A DNA stretch of 64,000 nucleotides. Origin: Brachypodium distachyon (Eukaryota > Streptophyta > Magnoliopsida > Poales > Poaceae). The position numbers were made by a program, and so were the translations under genes. The notes under the pieces were generated by a model. The model made no database searches. It was given only the letters and a program-made list of their open reading frames with translations, and was not told the DNA's origin. This document shows positions 59,991-64,000 of the stretch, in pieces. The first letter of the stretch is position 1; each line of letters opens with the position of its first letter. The stretch lies in assembly GCF_000005505.3 (NCBI RefSeq), contig NC_016133.3, forward strand, positions 19,096,001 to 19,160,000, in the 5' to 3' direction.

Positions 59991-62300
59991 CATCTGGTTA
60001 GGAAATTATGAGTATCACCCCTCCTTTTGTTAGATCTAATCGGATATCTCGCGAGTCTAGTTTTATATATCTAACTTTATCAGATCTGCTACAGGATCAT
60101 CTTTTGTCAGGAAAGGTGGGATAATTCGCCTCTTGTCTACACCCTGATGGCCTAATCGATTGCTTCGTCAGACATGCCGTATATGCGTGAGGCGTTTGAA
60201 GATGCTTACCGATTGCTTCGTCAGATAATGCCGTTTGTGCTGTGCTATCTCCACCGGTTCGGCCATCGAAGGGATGGGTCATCTTTGTATGCTGCCGCTG
60301 ATTCTTCCTCGGCAGCTGTACACTGGTCGAAGCACGGCAGATCTGCCATTCTGGAGGCCCAAGTTTATGTCCACACAGAGCAGGGGGAAGCTGGTCAGCA
60401 GTTGATGCTTTTTGTTAGCTGATGACTGAGATGTTCCTCGTTCCTGTTTGCTTGTCTATCTTCAAATACCACGTAAAGGTAATTGTTTTGGTAAGCTGAT
60501 GCACATGTATGACCACGTAAAGGTAATTGTCATGGTAAGCCGATGCACATGTATGCGTGCACATGCCTATTGTATAATTTCCTGTACCTAGATTAGTAGG
60601 GTAATTTCATGTACCTAGATTAGTAGGGTAGGACGGCCTTTGCCATGTCGGGTGCGCTCGCTTGGCAGGCCACGAGGCAATAAAAGTATATTTTGTTGTG
60701 CTCGTGGGGTGGAGATCGCACGGGGAACTATCTTGTTCTATTTTGCCCCGGGTTCTCCACCCTGCCTTGGTGCCTGTCTCTGCTTGTTTTTTGGTTGGTT
60801 CCGCTGCACGCTGTCCATGATTCCTATCGTTGAAAGCACACTACAATAACTATGTAGCAAAGATCTCAGCGTCAAAGCAAAGGTACATCTAATTGCTGCT
60901 ATTGATTTACTTACCTTTTTCGTCACTAAAAGATAGAACCAATTAGCTGAAATGCCACTTTTACTGAAAACCACATCCCAACTCCCCCTATGAACAGATG
61001 TTACTGGCAAATGGGCAACAAATCAAGCAGTTGTGTTTTGCACAGCTTCCTAAAATAACAAAACTTGTAGCTTATTAAGTGTGTGAACTGCACAATTTGC
61101 AGCTCAGTATCCAGTATCATTTATTTGTTCGTAGCTTTCGTATGGCATATGTAACTTTGTTAAACGTTCTGCCAACATATGAACTTCTGCCAACATATGA
61201 AGTGCAGTTCAGAATTTCGGTTTCTATGCATATTTTGAATGATATGTCCTTCCAAAAGTATCTTCCTTGTATGTTTGACTATGCTGCTGTTTCTGGAATT
61301 GTCACAAAAATCATTTGCTGTTGAAGAAGGTTGGAATATAGTGTTTTGAGGATGATGGTGTTTCCTTATTCAGTTAAGCTGAAACTTTATGGTTCATGTG
61401 TCGGAGGTTCTTTGGTTGTGCACAACTGGTGATATATTCTATGACTGCATCCATGTTCGGTGATGTATAATTTTTGCAAGTACATTCTATAATTTCTGTC
61501 AAAATATTACATGTATCTAGATATTTTTTAGAAATAGATACATCCATTTTTTGGCAAATTTGAGACAAGAATTATGGAACGGAGGGGGTAACACTTAGCT
61601 ATCCATGGTGAACTGTGCTGAACAATCTCATGTTCGCCATTGAACAGTATTGCAATATTTTAGTAGTTGCCCTTTGTTACCTTTAGTGGGAGAGCCTTAA
61701 TGGTTATTATTGTCCCTTCTTGTGATGAATTTTTTTTGGAGGCACTCTAATGCTGTTTGTGGAACAGTGTTAATATTTTAGTAGTTGCCCGTTGTTCCCT
61801 TAAGTGGAAAGGCTTTGTTGGTTATTATTATGCTTTCAATTTTTGTTTAGCTCTGGGTTATGATTTTTACAATCTTCGATTGTGAATAGATACCATGCAT
61901 TTTGCTGAATTTTTTTGTCATCCTGAAGAATGTCTTCATGATTGTCACGCAGTGTTGTGATTTCTTAGCAAGGCTGGTTAGGTTTTTCTAGTTCCCCTGA
62001 GCGAAAGGCCTATTGGTTCATTATTTTCTCTTTTATTTCTTTGATACCAGGATTTTTTTCCGATGGTTTGTACTATGCATTTTATTTTACTGAAATATTT
62101 GTTTGTGCCATGGCCCTTCGGATTTTTCAGAAAAAAAATTTGTTCAAGGATATCACCCAGCCCCCGGCAGTTGAAGGATATTTACCTGCCCCCATCCGAA
62201 GGAATATACTTTTAGCTGTTTCGTTTCTTGCTCTTGTTTTTCTGCTCTCCTGTTTATGTTAATATTTTGTCTGGTCATGGCAAATAATAGTTCCTCTCTT
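59991..62300. other. Intergenic with short tandem duplications
   Basis: 60468-60555 holds a 44-bp direct duplication (ccacgtaaaggtaattg) and 60584-60637 a 27-bp one (gtacctagattagtaggg). 61485-61588 is a left-truncated Stowaway copy. 61640-61835 contains two diverged copies of a phrase with atattttagtagttgccc and ggttattatt. No gene is recognised; the low-GC character resembles an old UTR or intron. Confidence 0.5.
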
Positions 62301-62405
62301 ATGCAGAATTATTACACCCACGGGACAAGTCTAGGCAGGAGGCACTGCGCCTGAGGGTACGCTTCATACGATTACCTAAACTAGAATAAAAAATACATCA
62401 GTCAT

Positions 62406-62483
62406 GGATCTTTAGCTCTGAACTGGAAAGAGCGTCACAGCAATTAACCGCTGCGACAGATGGTTCGACTCCATCGAGATTCA
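62406..62483 (+). tRNA. tRNA-like sequence, possible tRNA pseudogene
   Basis: A cloverleaf can be drawn: acceptor GGATCTT pairs with GAGATTC (two G-T pairs), D stem GCTC/GAGC, and T arm GATGG-TTCGACT-CCATC. A perfect B-box GGTTCGACTCC is present and TTTTT follows directly (62484-62488), as for RNA polymerase III termination. The anticodon arm is abnormal: the best stem ACAGC/GCTGC has a mismatch, an 8-base loop AATTAACC and extra bases before it. The anticodon is therefore unclear, and a pseudogene or tRNA-derived SINE head is as likely as a working tRNA. Confidence 0.4.
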
Positions 62484-62599
62484 TTTTTGTTTGAATTGAG
62501 TTTAAGAAGATATTTATTTATTTATTTATTGCCGAGAGTCGCGAGTCTTATGGAATTCTTCATGTGCATAACTCTGAGTTGATTCCAGTTTAGGGAGGA

Positions 62600-62815
62600 T
62601 TTGGTATTCTAAAGGTCTCGATTTAGTCTCTAAACTTTGAAATTCTATTTTAAAGGTCCAATTTAGTTCCCAAACTTTAAAAATCTATTTTAGAAGGCAC
62701 CAATTTTGTTCTTAAACTTTGAAATTCTGTTTTGAGGTGCCAATTTACTTTCTACACTTTAAAAATGCATGTTTGGGTCCTGATTTTTTTTAAGTTGTTT
62801 GTCGCAGGTCTTAGT
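62600..62815. repeat. Degenerate tandem repeat, about 35-60 bp units
   Basis: Phrases like aatttagtctctaaactttg, aatttagttcccaaacttt and ccaattttgttcttaaactt recur four times with drift, each followed by aaattctattttaaagg-like sequence. It resembles the sub-terminal repeats of Mutator-type MITEs. Confidence 0.65.
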
Positions 62816-64000
62816 TGTGGATGCGTCCATCTAACTGGGTGATGCTCTGCTCCCCTTCTGAACCCTAGTTGAGGATGACGATTTGGATGAACTGGTGACC
62901 TCAACGGCGATGGAGGGCGACTCGTGCGTCCACGAGCCGATTGTCTCGGCATCTAGATCACAGATTGACCGGGCCCACTTCATCCACCGCAGCATTTTTC
63001 TCGACACCGCCTACAACTACTTCCTGATCCGGCGTATCCTCCACACTAATTGTTCATCTGTATTATGTGTGTTCTAATACTCTCTTATGCCTGCTTGCCC
63101 CGATCTCACTCTTGCTGGTGGGGTTTTCGCGATCAAACATGTCTATGTTGGTCCCTGAAGTCCAAAGATCTTTCATTTGTTTGAAGAGAAACGAGTTGAG
63201 AAATCAATTCTTAATGCTTTAGGAATTAGGATGTACGTAGGATGCGGCATTGCGGCTTTTGGGATCAGATTGCTGTGTTACACAAATATAAATGTTCTTG
63301 TCTATGTGTGGCAATGCACAGGCATCTTACTAGTTAAAGTAAGCAAAAACAGCAAAACTGAAATCTCCTCGTTGCAAAAAAAAAATTGATACAAAACTAC
63401 CCTGCCGTTGTTAAGAGACGTAAGGCCAGTTTCTCACCCATTACTAATTCAAATGGTTATATGCACAAGTGTGCAGCCTATTTTCTTCCTATTTTATGAA
63501 CTATTCTCATTTCTTTTTCTGTCGTTGCAAAATTTGTGCTACCCACTGAGGAAATTACACTGCAGGCAGTGGCGGACCCAGATTTCCAATATTAGGTGAG
63601 AAAACAGTGTATTTTTAAGATTGGGTGGGGCAAATACACTACATTTCTATCTGTTCCTTTTTTTTTACTTTGATAACAGGATTTAAAAATGTTCAGTTTC
63701 ATCAATTAACTTGGCTGGGTCCACCCCTAACTGCGGGTCCATGAACTTGGCAGCGATGTTCAGTTTCATCAATTAACTTGAAAACTCCTCAAATGACTCA
63801 CTAAACTTGACAGCTTTGCTCATTTTAGTCCAAATGGCCAGATTCGGGCGAAATTCGGTTATGATGGCATTTGACGTGGATCTGGCTGTTCAAGTAGCCG
63901 CGACGAATGCATCGACGAAACCATTCGTGTGGACGCGGCGTATGCCGGCCCGAAGTGGATTCATCGGCGAGGGCATCGTCTCCCCATTCTCGAGATTCGA
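62816..64000. other. Intergenic to the window edge
   Basis: A mildly GC-rich patch at 62820-63010 has open frames on both strands but no recognisable protein. A 25-bp phrase (atgttcagtttcatcaatta and following bases) occurs at 63689 and 63756, and 63570-63900 looks like transposon-terminal sequence. No complete gene is seen. Confidence 0.45.

Overview
This is nuclear DNA from a grass, most likely a pooid with a compact genome such as Brachypodium or a close relative. The reasons are: exons split by GT-AG introns; grass-type families (a CYP71 P450, an ABCB transporter, a plant synaptotagmin, a CLC channel/antiporter, a CDCA7-type zinc-finger protein); GC-rich 5' exons beside AT-rich introns; and many short Stowaway, Tourist and Mutator-type MITEs in or near genes. 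Five genes in 64 kb with only relic retrotransposons points to a gene-dense chromosome arm. The species assignment is inference.

Layout. 1-1.4 kb is AT-rich intergenic DNA. 1.43-3.06 kb (+) holds a two-exon CYP71-clan cytochrome P450. 3.1-6.4 kb is a repeat nest: an antisense LINE relic (about 3.73-5.46 kb) split by a Tourist-like MITE, then a 432-bp Mutator-type MITE. 6.65-20.72 kb (+) is a 12-exon full-size ABCB (P-glycoprotein/MDR) transporter. Its 7.4-kb first intron carries a putative solo LTR, MITEs, a degenerate TTGCCATG repeat and GC-rich gene-fragment-like DNA. 20.7-22.8 kb holds a MITE and a LINE reverse-transcriptase fragment. 22.82-32.09 kb (-) is a 13-exon synaptotagmin/extended-synaptotagmin gene (membrane anchor, SMP domain, C2A, C2B). 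32.1-38.1 kb is intergenic. 38.29-42.73 kb (+) is a five-exon CLC-family anion channel/transporter gene. 43.4-47.3 kb holds a Copia-like solo LTR and two retroposon-like segments. 48.05-56.27 kb (+) is a 12-exon CDCA7-like zf-4CXXC_R1 protein gene with a DDT-like region; several introns contain young tandem duplications. 56.3-64 kb has no clear protein gene but contains MITEs, short duplications and a tRNA-like sequence.

The five genes do not form one pathway. The P450 and the ABCB transporter are adjacent and co-oriented, which would suit oxidation and export of a specialised metabolite or xenobiotic, but chance adjacency is equally possible. The points most worth a second look are: the CLC protein lacks both transport glutamates (gating Glu is Ala196, proton Glu is Ser263); the ABCB gene has a GT-to-GA change at the intron-3 donor; the synaptotagmin gene has a non-canonical intron-2 boundary; and three Mutator-type MITEs share similar ends.

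Exon coordinates were derived by hand from reading frame, family similarity and splice signals. Gene models marked complete keep phase across every junction, but single-base boundary errors are possible.
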